Shown piece by piece: positions 7,253-15,374 of a stretch of 25,852 nucleotides of DNA; the stretch's first letter is position 1; the number at the start of each line of letters is the position of its first letter. This stretch comes from JANLQX01 sp043775075. GTDB lineage: Bacteria > Actinomycetota > Acidimicrobiia > Acidimicrobiales > JANYDT01. Under the pieces are notes generated by a model. It did no database searches and was not told the origin of the DNA. It saw only the letters and a program-made list of their open reading frames with translations. The stretch covers positions 1 through 25,852 of the forward strand of contig JAYVSS010000374.1 in the NCBI GenBank assembly GCA_043775075.1, given 5' to 3'. Made by a program: the position numbers and the translations under genes.

Positions 7253-8368
7253 TCAGGTGGCGGGGACTTGGCCAGCTTCGGCTCGGTCTTGGGCCACAGC
7301 GTCGTACCGCTCGTAGTCTGCGGCGGTGTCGTCGGCGAACTGGAACTGCAACAGTCCAGCGTCGTCCCACAGGCGACGGAGGTACCCGTTGTTGGCGTCG
7401 AGCAGCCCAAGTTTGCGGACGTTGGGAACGAGTTTGGAGAAGAACGCTTTTTGGAACGCCGCCGTTGGGTCGAGACCGAGTTTTCCGGAGGCGTCGATGA
7501 GGTAGGGGAAGAACGTGTCGAAGTTGACGCCGAGGCGCTCCCACATCTCGGGGGTGGCGGAACGCGACCGATTGCGAAGGGTGTTCTCGGCCAAGAACTC
7601 TTGACGGTCTTTCAATTCGGGCTCCGTCAGCTGCTTGTAATACTCCCCGAGGCTGAGGATGCCGAAGGCGACATGACGCGCTTCGTCGGCGATCACGTAG
7701 CGGAGCAATTTCTTGAGCAGCGGTTCGTCGACTCGGCGCTGCAATTCACCGAAGGCGGCGAGGGCAAGGCTCTCGATGACGATCTGCATTCCCAGATAGG
7801 CCATGTCCCACCTGTTGTCTTCGAGGAGTCCGAAGATCTGACCTTGGAGATATGGACCCATCGGGTACTGGTCACCAAGTTTTTCGCTGAGGTAACGCTG
7901 GAACACCTCGGTGTGGCGAGCTTCGTCCATGGTCTGGGTGGCGGCGTAGTACTTGGCATCGATCCACGGCACCGTGGAGGTGATTTTCGCTGCGGTGAGC
8001 ATTGCTCCCTGCTCCCCGTGGACGAACTGGCTGAGTTGGGCCTTCAGCGATTCGATGCCGAGAGCAGTGAACTCTTTTTCGGTCCACGACTTGATCGGTG
8101 AACCGGGAAGGTCCTTGGCCGCTTTCGCCAGCACCATGGCCGGCGCATTCCAATCGATGAGCTTCTCCACGTCTACGGGAGTGGACCAATCGAGCGCCGT
8201 CACACTCGACCATTGCGACGACATCGCCTTGTTGTAGAGGGTGATGAGTTGTGGTCGGGTCCGCTCGTAGTCCCACAGAAACGTTGTCGGCGTATTGTCC
8301 GTCACGAAGCGAATCGTTTCGGCGGCATCGACGCCGGCGGGGATCTCAGGTAGTTCGGTCATGGTCAT
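7253..8368 (-). CDS. Ferritin-like diiron oxygenase-type protein
   Basis: This soluble helical protein of 371 residues carries a complete diiron fingerprint: Glu119 (HGEQ), Glu149-x2-His152 (MDEARH), Glu199 (VIES) and Glu229-x2-His232 (ADEARH). Spacing of about 30 residues between the first Glu and the first ExxH is as in R2-like and bacterial multicomponent monooxygenase hydroxylases. It therefore probably activates O2 at a carboxylate-bridged diiron centre. I cannot assign a substrate; an AurF-like N-oxygenase, a desaturase-like enzyme and an R2-like oxidase are alternatives. The start has AGGAGA six bases upstream. It lies 26 bases downstream of the amidohydrolase gene on the same strand, suggesting co-transcription, perhaps with an N-acyl or amide substrate. 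No electron-transfer partner is adjacent. Confidence 0.82.
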   Translation of the reverse strand: MTMTELPEIPAGVDAAETIRFVTDNTPTTFLWDYERTRPQLITLYNKAMSSQWSSVTALDWSTPVDVEKLIDWNAPAMVLAKAAKDLPGSPIKSWTEKEFTALGIESLKAQLSQFVHGEQGAMLTAAKITSTVPWIDAKYYAATQTMDEARHTEVFQRYLSEKLGDQYPMGPYLQGQIFGLLEDNRWDMAYLGMQIVIESLALAAFGELQRRVDEPLLKKLLRYVIADEARHVAFGILSLGEYYKQLTEPELKDRQEFLAENTLRNRSRSATPEMWERLGVNFDTFFPYLIDASGKLGLDPTAAFQKAFFSKLVPNVRKLGLLDANNGYLRRLWDDAGLLQFQFADDTAADYERYDAVAQDRAEAGQVPAT

Positions 8369-8394
8369 GTGATTCTCCTGGGTCGAACCGATGG

Positions 8395-10152
8395 TTAGCT
8401 GCGAACGAGGCGACCGGGGCGGGCGCCGGTGTCACTGTCGTGGCGACGGGTAACGACACCGTTGCACATTGTGGCGAGGTATCCCTGCACCGGCTGAATG
8501 AGCCGAGTGCCGCCCGCCGGTAAATCGTTGTGCGCAACCGGCGGTGATACCCGAAGCCCGGCGTGGTCGATCACATTGATATCTGCGCGCATACCAACCT
8601 TGATCATGCCGCGGTCGGAGAGCCCGTACAATCTCGCGTTCCGGGCGGACTGTTTGGCCACGATAAATTCCAGTGGGATTTGCTCGCCACGGTGCCGGTC
8701 GCGGGTCCAGTGGGTGAGCTGGGTTGTGGGCATGGTGCCGTCGCAGATGAGGGTGACATGGGCACCGGCATCGCTCAATCCGGTCACTGTATGCGGGTTC
8801 ATCAACATCTCGCGCAGCACTTCCATGCGCGCATAGCAATCGACAGTGGAGAGCGAGGCGAAACGCGTACCGTCTTCGGAAATCAAGAAGTCGTAAAGGA
8901 ACTCGAGTGGTTCCCGACCGGCGGCCGCCGCCATGGCGCCGAGGGTGGCATCCTTCGTCGGCTCGTAGTCAACGGGATCGTTGAGCGGAAACACCACGGG
9001 CGCCGAGCGAGTGAACAGGCCGTAGACGTTCTCCATTGAACCTGGCGCATCCGGACGAATGCTCTGCTCGCTTAGCAATGCTTCCTTGACGAGAGGATCG
9101 CGCATGGCCTTCGCCCGTTCGGTCACCGGAAGGTGAGCGAGCTTCTCCAGGTACGTCGGCTTGCGCATGAACGCGTGGTAGGCGCTGAGACCGGTAAGGA
9201 ATCCGATCGGACGCGACGCAACCTGGGGATGAAGTTGCGCTCCTTCGGCGTTGGCAAGATCGGTGAGGCGAAGGATTTCGCGCCAGAGATCGGGGTCGTA
9301 GTCCGGTGATTGCACGAGGGTAAAGGTGACCGGTCGCCCGCTGGCCAGCGATACCCGCCGCATGAGGTCGTGCTCCAACTCCTGGGTGGTCTTTTCCCCG
9401 CCGAGGTTGGCCAGCTTGCCCACGGTTCCGGCGGGGATCATCTCGAACACACCTTTGCCGACCCGGCCCATGGCCTCACCGATGGCGATGAGCTCTTCGT
9501 CGGCGGCAAAGGTGCCGGGCACGGGATCGCCCCAGAGCGAACGATGACCGATAGTGCGTGACGTACTAAAACCAAGCGCGCCGGCGGCCACTGCTTCTCC
9601 GACGATCTTCGCCATCGCCGCGATGTCATCGGCGGATGCGTCTTCGTTGGCTCGTCCGCGTTCGCCCATGGCATAGAAACGGACCGAGCCGTGGGGGATC
9701 TGGGTACCGATGTCTAGGGCGTACTCACGTTTGGCGATGTAGTCCATGTAGTCAGGGAACGTCTCCCACGCGCCCCATTCCATCCCCTCGTAAAGAGCGG
9801 CACCGGGGATGTCCTCGACTCCTTCCATCAACTCGATCAGAGCTTGCTCGGTTCCCGGAGCGACCGGGGCGAAGCCGACGCCGCAGTTCCCCATGACGAT
9901 GGTGGTCACGCCGTTGTCCGATGACGGCGCGATCTCGCTATCCCAGAACACCTGACCGTCGTAATGGGTGTGCACGTCCACCCAGCCCGGAGTGACGATG
10001 GCGCCGTTGGCGTCGATCGTTTCCCTCGCCAGGCCGGTGATCGCACCACCGACCTCGACAATGACCCCGTCTTTTACGGCAACGTCGCCTGCGCGCTGAG
10101 GACTGCCGGTTCCGTCGACGATCGTGCCGCCCTTGATCACGTAATCGAACAT
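8395..10152 (-). CDS. Amidohydrolase, N-acyl-D-amino-acid deacylase family
   Basis: This is a 585-residue metal-dependent hydrolase of the amidohydrolase superfamily. The N-terminal beta-sandwich strand IKGGTIVDGTG leads to the metal motif H61-T-H63 (DVHTHYDGQ). GNCGVGFAPV follows, with Cys90, characteristic of the D-aminoacylase group. The late LSDAGAHV supplies the conserved Asp of the active site, and the C-terminal GMIKVGMRADINVID closes the second sandwich half. Length fits the long actinobacterial members. Deacylation of an N-acyl amino acid or similar amide is the family expectation; the exact substrate is not deducible. The start at ATG 10152 has only a weak purine stretch upstream. 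The 78-bp palindromic repeat lies 94 bases upstream, probably in the promoter region. Confidence 0.88.
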   Translation of the reverse strand: MFDYVIKGGTIVDGTGSPQRAGDVAVKDGVIVEVGGAITGLARETIDANGAIVTPGWVDVHTHYDGQVFWDSEIAPSSDNGVTTIVMGNCGVGFAPVAPGTEQALIELMEGVEDIPGAALYEGMEWGAWETFPDYMDYIAKREYALDIGTQIPHGSVRFYAMGERGRANEDASADDIAAMAKIVGEAVAAGALGFSTSRTIGHRSLWGDPVPGTFAADEELIAIGEAMGRVGKGVFEMIPAGTVGKLANLGGEKTTQELEHDLMRRVSLASGRPVTFTLVQSPDYDPDLWREILRLTDLANAEGAQLHPQVASRPIGFLTGLSAYHAFMRKPTYLEKLAHLPVTERAKAMRDPLVKEALLSEQSIRPDAPGSMENVYGLFTRSAPVVFPLNDPVDYEPTKDATLGAMAAAAGREPLEFLYDFLISEDGTRFASLSTVDCYARMEVLREMLMNPHTVTGLSDAGAHVTLICDGTMPTTQLTHWTRDRHRGEQIPLEFIVAKQSARNARLYGLSDRGMIKVGMRADINVIDHAGLRVSPPVAHNDLPAGGTRLIQPVQGYLATMCNGVVTRRHDSDTGARPGRLVRS

Positions 10153-10245
10153 GGATTTCCCGTTTCAGCCTGAGACGTGGTTGTCGAGAAGCAGTCTACG
10201 GGGGCGTGTTGCAAGAACCCAGTCAGCTGAACGTCCACCAGCCGG

Positions 10246-10323
10246 CAGTGTGAAGGATTCCCGTCAGCGTGAAGGAAAATCGTCGACGCCTTTCCTTCAC
10301 ACTGACGAAATTGTTTCACGCAG
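10246..10323. repeat. Palindromic four-unit repeat element, copy A
   Basis: This 78-bp element consists of four 19-bp units: two direct (10246-10264, 10265-10283) and two inverted (10286-10304, 10305-10323) around a central CG. Unit 2 reads CAGCGTGAAGGAAAATCGT and unit 3, on the minus strand, CAGTGTGAAGGAAAGGCGT. The outer right unit is the most diverged (CTGCGTGAAACAATTTCGT). The same architecture recurs at 15375-15452. The element could fold into a long RNA or DNA hairpin. It is noncoding and lies upstream of the amidohydrolase gene. Confidence 0.85.
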
Positions 10324-10776
10324 CGCTTCGGGACCGAGTCCTCCCGACGGGCGCACACACCACCCCCTCAGTCATGGCGCCACAATCCAGGTGCGCCGGG
10401 TACTAGCCACTCGCCAAAGTGCCAGCCGGAGTCCCAGAGGTAGCGCTCGCGCGGAGGGGTTCGGAGTTCCGCTCCACGCGTGAGGAATGGCGGCGGGTCG
10501 CAGCACGATTGGCGGCGATGACCGGGTCGATCTGGAACGGAAGGTTACGTTGCTCGGCGAATGCTCCGTCGGCAATGTTGACCCGGGTGTGCAGGTCGGT
10601 GAGCGCTGGGCCCTTCGACAATTTCAACTGGCTCAATCCACGACGCCTGCCAGTGATCGACGGTGGGGGAAGTTCGGCTGCACGCGGGTCATTGTTGGGT
10701 CCGGGGCCCGTCGCCACGGAAAACGTACTCAAGTCGGTGGGTCTCGAAGCTGAGTTCGGCGCCCCGCGGCCGCGGG
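10324..10776. other. Intergenic region without a supported gene
   Basis: These bases lie between copy A of the palindromic repeat and the kor operon. A minus-strand open frame of 146 codons (10403-10843) and an antisense one of 125 codons (10419-10793) exist, but both are rich in Arg, Ser and Pro, show no domain I recognise, and have no clear ribosome-binding site. A decayed gene or mobile-element remnant is possible, given the 19-bp repeats on both sides. I do not call a CDS. Confidence 0.5.
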
Positions 10777-10814
10777 TTTCATTGTCACGTTGACGGCTCA
10801 TTGTCACGTTGACG
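10777..10814 (-). repeat. Tandem pair of 19-bp repeats related to the palindromic element
   Basis: On the minus strand two adjacent 19-mers read CGTCAACGTGACAATGAGC (10814-10796) and CGTCAACGTGACAATGAAA (10795-10777), identical over the first 17 bases. The period of 19 and the CGTCA-n2-GTGA core match the units of the palindromes at 10246 and 15375, in which CGTCA spans the unit junction. The pair lies about 75 bases beyond the korB stop. A transposon end or a protein-binding array are both possible. Confidence 0.6.
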
Positions 10815-10887
10815 ACGTCGTTTTCGCGACAGTGAGTCGTCAACTCGACAGAGACCTCACCGTAACGCCCGCCGAGAACAGGTCAGG

Positions 10888-11897
10888 TCAGACCGTCCAG
10901 GTGCCGCCGGACCGCAACAGCGCACCGAGATCGCCGGGGCCCTTCTGCGAGGCCTGCAGTAGCTGGTTACTTACCTGGCCGCCGTAGTCGGACCGCTCGA
11001 CGGCCCGGAGCACCCCGAACGGTGTGGGCGACTGGCGGTCGGCCGACAGGCGGGCGAGGGCGAATGCCAATGACGGGTCCTCGCGGTGGGCATCGTGCAC
11101 CAGCAGCGCGCCTTCGCCGACCTCGGCCACGTCGACGATGCGCAGCTGCCCATCGGTGCCCATGACGACGCCTCGCTCGTTGTCCGCCCCGAAGCGGATC
11201 GCCTCGCCGTGGACGAGGTTGATCATCATCTTGGGCCGCTGCTCGCGGCCGATGAGGGCCTCGAACGCGCCATCATTGAACACATTGCAGTTCTGATAGA
11301 TCTCCACGAACGAGGCCCCACGATGGTCATGGGCGGCGCGGAACACGTCGATCATGTGCTTGCGATCTAGATCGTGGGTGCGGGCCACGAACGTGGCCTC
11401 GGCGCCGATGGCAGGGCCAAAGGGTTGAACGGATGATCGATCGACCCATATGGCGTGGACTTCGTGACCTTGCCGACCTCGCTGGTCGGCGAGTACTGGC
11501 CCTTCGTGAGCCCATAGATCTGATTATTAAACATCAGGATCGTGAGATTCACGTTGCGGCGCAGCGCGTGGATGAGGTGGTTGCCGCCGATCGAGAGCCC
11601 GTCGCCATCGCCAGTGACGACCCACACGTCGAGGTCGGGGCGGGCGACCGCGATACCGGTAGCGATCGCCGGCGCTCGGCCGTGGATGCTGTGCATACCG
11701 TATGTGTTCATATAATACGGGAACCGGGACGAGCAGCCGATGCCCGAGACGAACACGACATTCTCCGGGGCGATACCGATGTCCGGCATCAGGAACTGCA
11801 CCGCCTGGAGGATGCCGTAGTCGCCACAACCGGGGCACCAGCGGACCTCCTGGTCCGTCATCCAGTCCTTCTTCGATGTCATCGTGATGGCAGTCAT
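10888..11897 (-). CDS. korB: 2-oxoglutarate:ferredoxin oxidoreductase beta subunit KorB, frameshifted
   Basis: This is the TPP- and Fe-S-binding beta subunit of a 2-oxoacid:ferredoxin oxidoreductase, which makes succinyl-CoA from 2-oxoglutarate with reduction of ferredoxin. The first frame (11897-11367) has WCPGCGDYG, GIGCSSRFPYY, the TPP loop GDGDGLSIGGNH and NNQIYGLTKGQYSPT. It then runs out of homology after HPFNPLAL. The homology resumes in the next frame (stop at 10888) with ATFVARTHDLDRKHM and IYQNCNVFNDGAF. Joining the two needs one extra base near 11412, within the GGCAGGGCC run on the plus strand. The four cluster cysteines (CPGC, GIGC, YQNC) are all retained. The start overlaps korA by four bases. 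This is either a sequencing/assembly error or a recent inactivation; given the otherwise intact sequence I lean to error or a very recent mutation. Confidence 0.88.
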
Positions 11898-13789
11898 CGT
11901 GAGATCCCCTCGAGTGCGTTTGTTATGTGCGCTTCCAATTCGGCCGACGTAAACGGCACGCCACGGACCTTGGAGATCGACCTTGCGTCAACGAGGAACA
12001 TCGAACGCAGGATCGAGCACAGCTGGCCGGTGTTCATCTCGGGCACGATCACCCGCTGGTATCGCTTGACAATCTCGCCGACGTTGCGGGGCATCGGATT
12101 GAGGTGGGCGATGTGGAGCCAGGCGACCTTCTGACCGCGCTTTTGGGTCTGTTGCACGGCCGACTTGATGGCGCCCCATGTGGACCCCCAGCCGACGACC
12201 AGGAGGTCAGCGTCTGTATCGCCCTCCACCACAGCTAGCGGGATGTCCTTGGCGATGCCCGCGACTTTCGCGGCCCGCAACCGCACCATCCGTTCATGGT
12301 TGTCCGGGTCGTAGCTGATATTGCCCGAACCGTCTTCCTTCTCGATGCCGCCAATGCGATGCATCAGCCCCGGTGTGCCGGGGATCGCCCAGGGCCGAGC
12401 GAGCGTCTCGGGGTCGCGTAGGAACGGCCAGAACTCGGTGGTGCCGTCGTCGCGAGTGTGGTTGTGCTCGGTGGCGAACTCGACAGAGATATCGGGCAGA
12501 TCGTCGACGTTCGGCAACCGCCATGGCTGAGCGCCGTTGGCGAGGTAGCCGTCAGTCAGCAGGATCACGGGGGTGCGGTACTTCAGCGCGATTCGGGCTG
12601 CCTCAATGGCGGTGTCGAAGCAGTTCGGAGGGTTGTACGCAGCGACGACGGGGATGGGCGATTCGCCGTGTCGGCCATAGAGTGCGAGGAACAGATCGGC
12701 CGCCTCGGTCTTCGTGGGCAGGCCGGTCGAGGGGCCGCCGCGTTGGACGTCGATGATGATCATCGGCAGCTCAAGACTGACGGCAAGCGAGATCGTCTCG
12801 CTCTTGAGCGCCACCCCCGGGCCGCTCGTGGTGGTGATGCCGAGGTGACCGGCGAACGACGCGCCGAGGGCCGAACCGGCGGCGGCAATCTCGTCCTCGG
12901 CCTGGAATGTTCGCACTCCGAAGTTCTTGTGCTTCGAAAGTTCGTGGAGGATGTCCGACGCCGGCGTGATCGGGTAGCTGCCGAGGAACAGCGGCAGCTT
13001 GGCCTGTTGCGCGGCGGCGACGAGGCCCCAGGCCAGCGCCGTGTTGCCGGTGATGTTCGTGTACTCGCCCGGCTCGAGCGGCGCCGGGGCGATCTTGTAC
13101 GGGTGGTCGAAGAGTTCGGTGGTCTCCCCGAAATTGAGGCCGGCCTGGAACGCCGCCCGGTTGGCGGCGCGCACCTTCTCGACCTTGGCGAAGCGCTGAT
13201 CAATCCACTCGAGCGTGCCGTCCGCCGGCCGCGAGTACATCCACGTGATCATCCCGAGGGCGAAGAAGTTCTTCGAACGCTCGGCGTCTCGCGCCTTCAC
13301 GCCGAGCGGCTCGACGGCCTTCTGCGTGAGGCTCGTCATTGGCACGGCGACCACTCGGTAGCCCTTCAGGCTGTCGTCCTCGAGCGGGTTCGACTTGTAG
13401 CCCGCCTTCGTGAGTGCCCGGTCGTCGAAGTTGTCGATATTGACGATCACCATCCCGTTCTGTTCGAGATGATGGAGGTCGGCCCGCAGCGCAGCTGGAT
13501 TCATCGCAATGAGCACGCTCGGTGCGTCTCCCGGGGTGGAAATCGCGTGGTCGGCGATGCGCACCTGGAACGAGGAGACGCCGGCCATCGTTCCTGCTGG
13601 CGCCCGAATCTCGGCGGGGAACTCGGGAAGAGTCGAAAGATCGTTCCCGAAGAGCGCTGACACACTGGTGAATCGGTCACCGGTGAGCTGCATCCCGTCG
13701 CCGGAATCACCGGCGAATCGGACGACGACATGGTGCAGCGGCTCCGCGGCATCCTTGACGACTGGTGGATGGTCGACAAGATCGGTCAT
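11894..13789 (-). CDS. korA: 2-oxoglutarate:ferredoxin oxidoreductase alpha subunit KorA (gamma-alpha fusion)
   Basis: This is the large subunit of the korAB enzyme, 631 residues. It is a fusion of the gamma domain (about 20-200, beginning FAGDSGDGMQLTGDRF) with the TPP pyrimidine-binding alpha domain (from about 245, TGNTALAWG, then YPITPASDILHEL), and ends in the transketolase-C-like region (EGDTDADLLVVGWGSTWG, VIVPEMNTGQL). Length and order match actinobacterial KorA such as that of Mycobacterium. The enzyme supports a TCA variant or reductive metabolism using ferredoxin. The gene overlaps korB by four bases. Its promoter must lie in the stretch that also holds the PHP-gene remnant. No strong ribosome-binding site precedes ATG 13789; the upstream GGGGGCC is weak. 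Function is confidently assigned by family; preference for 2-oxoglutarate over pyruvate is by architecture. Confidence 0.93.
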   Translation of the reverse strand: MTDLVDHPPVVKDAAEPLHHVVVRFAGDSGDGMQLTGDRFTSVSALFGNDLSTLPEFPAEIRAPAGTMAGVSSFQVRIADHAISTPGDAPSVLIAMNPAALRADLHHLEQNGMVIVNIDNFDDRALTKAGYKSNPLEDDSLKGYRVVAVPMTSLTQKAVEPLGVKARDAERSKNFFALGMITWMYSRPADGTLEWIDQRFAKVEKVRAANRAAFQAGLNFGETTELFDHPYKIAPAPLEPGEYTNITGNTALAWGLVAAAQQAKLPLFLGSYPITPASDILHELSKHKNFGVRTFQAEDEIAAAGSALGASFAGHLGITTTSGPGVALKSETISLAVSLELPMIIIDVQRGGPSTGLPTKTEAADLFLALYGRHGESPIPVVAAYNPPNCFDTAIEAARIALKYRTPVILLTDGYLANGAQPWRLPNVDDLPDISVEFATEHNHTRDDGTTEFWPFLRDPETLARPWAIPGTPGLMHRIGGIEKEDGSGNISYDPDNHERMVRLRAAKVAGIAKDIPLAVVEGDTDADLLVVGWGSTWGAIKSAVQQTQKRGQKVAWLHIAHLNPMPRNVGEIVKRYQRVIVPEMNTGQLCSILRSMFLVDARSISKVRGVPFTSAELEAHITNALEGISR

Positions 13790-13827
13790 GCGCTGCGGCC
13801 CCCGGTGTTGGCTCGTGTGATCTGAGT

Positions 13828-13854
13828 AGTTCGAGATGGACGAACTCGTTTTTT
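13828..13854 (+). terminator. Possible intrinsic terminator on the plus strand
   Basis: AGTTCG (13828-13833), a seven-base loop and CGAACT (13841-13846) form a perfect 6-bp stem, followed after CG by six T residues (13849-13854). Read on the plus strand this looks like a weak rho-independent terminator. No plus-strand gene is present for it to serve; it may limit antisense transcription or be chance. Confidence 0.25.
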
Positions 13855-13940
13855 CGCACCATAGCGCATGCGTCCAGAAGAAACGCGTTCAGCGTTCTGC
13901 CGTGTGTCCGTACGTTCACATAGGTCTGCTGATCATCTAT

Positions 13941-14265
13941 GCGGCTTGACACCCAACCGAGGAGATCGTCGGTCGACAGCGCGTTGATCACGCGCTCCAG
14001 CGGCACATCGCATTCGGCCGCACCAGCGCATCCGAACCGTTGCCACTCGAGTTGACCGGTGGCATGGGTGTCGGAGTCGATCGAGAACGAGCACCCCGCA
14101 TCGGTGGCGCGGCGGAGAAGCCCGCGTGGCGGGTCGAGGCGCCCTTCGCTGAGTACGTGGGCCGCGCGGTGAGCCTGGGGAAGTGGTCGGTGAGCACCAT
14201 GTAGTCATGGCTAAGCGCAGCGGCCGTTCGGGCCATTGGCTCGATCGTGGCTCCGCCGTCACTCC
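13941..14265 (-). pseudogene. Remnant of a PHP-domain protein (PolX-type C-terminal PHP)
   Basis: Two pieces of one domain are visible in two minus-strand frames. The first piece reads SDGGATIEPMARTAAALSHD then YMVLTDHFPRLTA, the start of a PHP phosphoesterase domain as found at the C-terminus of family-X polymerase-like proteins. After about base 14155 the frame loses homology. A different frame then carries RLDPPRGLLRRATDAGCSFS, IDSDTHATGQLEWQ and VPLERVINALSTDDLLGW, the end of the same domain. The middle of the domain (roughly 100 residues by my recollection of the family) and everything N-terminal are missing. Metal-ligand residues survive only partly (LTDH, DTH). The remnant abuts the aldo/keto reductase stop and lies upstream of korA. 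It cannot encode a working enzyme. Confidence 0.75.
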
Positions 14266-14267
14266 CC

Positions 14268-15362
14268 TTACGCAGCAAACTCCTCGGTGTCGATCGTCGC
14301 TTGCGCGGCGTCGGTGTAACGAGGTCCGGCGATCGTCTCCCGATTGATCAGCGCGCTTAGTTCGGCGCTCAGTTCCGCTGATGGTCGCCAGTCAGAGCGG
14401 GCGATGTTTTCCTCCAGGTGATCAATCCGTGAGGTACCGGGGATGACCACGACGTGGTCGCCCTGGGCGAGAACCCAGCCCAGTGAGAGCTGAGCGGGCG
14501 TGACGCCGGCCTTGTATGCGAGGGCGTTGAAGCCATCAACGAGCGCGCGGTTCATCTCCCAGTTCTCGCCGACGAATCGAGGCATGGTTTTGCGAATGTC
14601 GGTGTCGAGTAGCGCCTGGGGTTCGCGAACGCCGTTGCTTAACATCCCGCGGGCCACGGGGGAAAAGGCGACGAAGGTGATCCCCAGTTCGCGGCAGGCG
14701 TGGAGCACGGCGATTTCCGGGTTACGGGTGGCGAGCGAGTACTCGGTCTGCACGGCGGCGATGGGGTGCACGGCGTGGGCGGCACGGATGGTGGATGCCG
14801 ACATCTCGGACAGGCCGATGCTGCCGATCTTGCCGGCCTTGACCAGTTCGCCGAGGGCCCCGACCGATTCCTCGATCGGAACGGTGAAATCACGACGGTG
14901 CAGGTAGTAGAGATCGATGTGATCGGTCTGCAGCTTCTGCAGGCTCTCTTCGCACGCGCCCTTGATGACCTCGGGTCGACAGTCGATCCGGCGTCCCCGG
15001 CCTTCCACGAAGATGCCCGTCTTCGACGAGAGGAAGAACTCCGAACGACGATCGCGCAGTGTGTTGCCGATCAACTCCTCGTTGCTCCCGATGCCGTAGA
15101 TCCGGGCGGTGTCGAGGTTGTTGTAGCCGATGTCGAGGGCTCGGTGGAGAAGATCGGCCCCGTCTTTCGGCGATGGCGGGGCGCCGTAGGCCCAACTGAG
15201 CGACATGCAACCGAGGCCGACAGGGTTCACGGCCCGGCCGTTTATGGAGCGAGTGGAGAGTGAAGGGTCGAAAGGCACCAGACGACGGTAGGTGATCTCA
15301 CGCTGAAGCACCGATTGCTTGTCAGCTGTTCGCCCGAAGACCTGGACGGCCACCTTGTTCAT
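14268..15362 (-). CDS. Aldo/keto reductase
   Basis: This is an NADPH-dependent aldo/keto reductase with a TIM-barrel fold, 364 residues from ATG 15362. The catalytic tetrad is intact: Asp84 and Tyr89 (LDTARIYG), Lys114 (SSKTG) and His155 (YYLHRRD). The late motif VVVIPGTSRIDHLEENI is the coenzyme-binding segment. The best-conserved part begins near RSINGRAVNPVGLG, so the first 28 residues are suspicious and GTG 15278 (Val29) may be the real start; neither start has a good ribosome-binding site. ATG 15362 lies only 12 bases from copy B of the palindromic repeat, so insertion of the repeat may have reshaped this gene's 5' end. The reductase resembles the broad YajO/AKR11-13 type; its substrate is unknown. 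Confidence 0.88.
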   Translation of the reverse strand: MNKVAVQVFGRTADKQSVLQREITYRRLVPFDPSLSTRSINGRAVNPVGLGCMSLSWAYGAPPSPKDGADLLHRALDIGYNNLDTARIYGIGSNEELIGNTLRDRRSEFFLSSKTGIFVEGRGRRIDCRPEVIKGACEESLQKLQTDHIDLYYLHRRDFTVPIEESVGALGELVKAGKIGSIGLSEMSASTIRAAHAVHPIAAVQTEYSLATRNPEIAVLHACRELGITFVAFSPVARGMLSNGVREPQALLDTDIRKTMPRFVGENWEMNRALVDGFNALAYKAGVTPAQLSLGWVLAQGDHVVVIPGTSRIDHLEENIARSDWRPSAELSAELSALINRETIAGPRYTDAAQATIDTEEFAA

Positions 15363-15374
15363 CGCGTCGCCGGA

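Noticed and set aside
7268..8101. Plus-strand open frame of 277 codons
   Set aside because: It is antisense to the diiron protein gene, whose metal ligands and ribosome-binding site are clear.
10246..10323. Four-unit repeat as a CRISPR array
   Set aside because: The units are contiguous with no variable spacers, two are inverted, and no cas genes are nearby.
10403..10843. Minus-strand open frame of 146 codons between the amidohydrolase and korB
   Set aside because: It has low-complexity Arg/Pro/Ser composition, no ribosome-binding site and no recognised domain, and its 5' part runs through the 19-bp tandem repeats. It could be a decayed gene, but there is no positive support.
12458..13660. 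Long plus-strand open frame of about 400 codons
   Set aside because: It lies wholly antisense to korA, which has unmistakable domain motifs. The antisense product is rich in Arg, Gly, Val and Asp with no recognisable fold; this is a typical GC-rich shadow.
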